This document shows positions 6,554-6,995 of a stretch of DNA of 6,995 nucleotides, in pieces. This stretch comes from Pseudomonadota bacterium (GTDB taxonomy: Bacteria; Pseudomonadota; Alphaproteobacteria; Rhizobiales; Beijerinckiaceae): contig JAKANG010000072.1 of the NCBI GenBank assembly GCA_021812505.1, forward strand, positions 1-6,995. Direction: 5' to 3'. The number at the start of each line of letters is the position of its first letter. Position 1 is the first letter of the stretch. Made by a program: the position numbers and the translations under genes. The notes below the pieces were generated by a model, which did no database searches, was not told where the DNA came from, and saw only the letters and a list, made by a program, of their open reading frames with translations.

Positions 6554-6995
6554 GCGGTAAGAAAACGGGCGCCGGCCCCACGCCTGACAAGAGATCGGGT
6601 TGGAAGAAGATCCGTTTTGCCTTGTCCCGCGCAACCAGCAAGGCGATCCGCGAGCCTTTGCGTCGTGTCCGCGAGCCCCTGCGCCAGATCGCCCTGAAAT
6701 TCATCCCCGGCTACCCCATCGTCATCGAGCAGCCCGAGACGCTGCCGCTCGCGCCCTTTACGGGCGTCTTGCCGCAGGCGGGGACGCGCTGTCTCGTCTA
6801 TGAGGACGCGCCGGTCGTCATCCGCTCCCATCCCTTGAGCCGCCATTCATCCGAAGACGAAAGCCGCCATTATCTCGACCACATCGTGACGGCGCCGGGG
6901 CTGACACTCGAAAGCCCGGGCCCGCATTTCTGGTTCGCGCGCTCGGGCCTGATGGTGTCGCCCAAAGGCGGAATCTGGCGTCATTCGTTCATGGC
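6550..6995 (+). CDS. Third gene of the mutase operon, 3' end outside window; possible family 61-type glycosyltransferase N-terminus
   Basis: The frame opens with GTG at 6550, overlapping the GNAT stop as GTGA, and stays open to the window end (148 complete codons). Third positions are strongly G/C, as in a real gene. The protein starts with a basic stretch ([20 protein letters not shown]), then an imperfect tandem repeat REPLRRV-REPLRQI (34-47). A mixed alpha/beta-looking region follows, ending HFWFARSGLMVSPKGGIWRHSFM. No signal peptide or membrane helix is visible. The last segment vaguely resembles the N-terminal part of family 61 (DUF563) glycosyltransferases, where a short beta region precedes the catalytic domain. 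That is a weak impression, because no catalytic motif lies in the window. The gene call is firm; the function is mostly a guess. Confidence 0.75.
   Translation, partial: MSGKKTGAGPTPDKRSGWKKIRFALSRATSKAIREPLRRVREPLRQIALKFIPGYPIVIEQPETLPLAPFTGVLPQAGTRCLVYEDAPVVIRSHPLSRHSSEDESRHYLDHIVTAPGLTLESPGPHFWFARSGLMVSPKGGIWRHSFM

Overview
The window is a GC-rich chromosomal segment from a bacterium, most likely an alphaproteobacterium of the Hyphomicrobiales (a Beijerinckiaceae or Methylocystaceae-like relative would fit). This rests on strong G/C bias at third codon positions, on remembered resemblance of the GlnE and methylmalonyl-CoA mutase proteins to that group, and on frequent Shine-Dalgarno or overlapping stop/start translation signals. 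No rRNA, tRNA, CRISPR array, insertion sequence or phage gene is visible, so most of the window looks like ordinary core genome with a few small puzzles.

Layout. Positions 1-1450 (+) hold the 3' half of glnE, the regulator of glutamine synthetase, cut by the window edge. It meets a convergent gene across a perfect 12-bp hairpin (1453-1479) that probably ends both transcripts. From 3523 down to 1487 on the minus strand lies what looks like one transcription unit. It starts with a 69-aa protein of unknown function that has an excellent ribosome binding site, continues with a possible 40-aa TTG-start reading frame, and ends with a 546-aa Nramp-superfamily metal transporter. The transporter's two signature metal-binding motifs (TM1 DPGN and TM6 MPH) are both altered, so its substrate cannot be assumed to be manganese or iron.

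Positions 3524-3929 form a roughly 400-bp divergent intergenic region. It carries a perfect 20-bp palindrome, two nested ATGCG/CGCAT dyads and a short hairpin close to the next start codon. It probably contains the promoters for both directions, but no convincing promoter consensus was found.

From 3930 (+) comes a second unit: a complete single-chain B12-dependent methylmalonyl-CoA mutase (719 aa), a 155-aa GNAT acetyltransferase, and the start of a third gene that runs off the window. The three are joined by 4-nt stop/start overlaps (ATGA, then GTGA), which is strong evidence for a co-translated operon. The mutase interconverts methylmalonyl-CoA and succinyl-CoA, linking propionyl-CoA or ethylmalonyl-CoA-pathway carbon to the TCA cycle. 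What the acetyltransferase modifies is not shown by the sequence.

I did not find a clearly new multi-gene system. The best leads are the Nramp-like transporter with its small upstream genes, and the palindrome-rich control region in front of the mutase operon.
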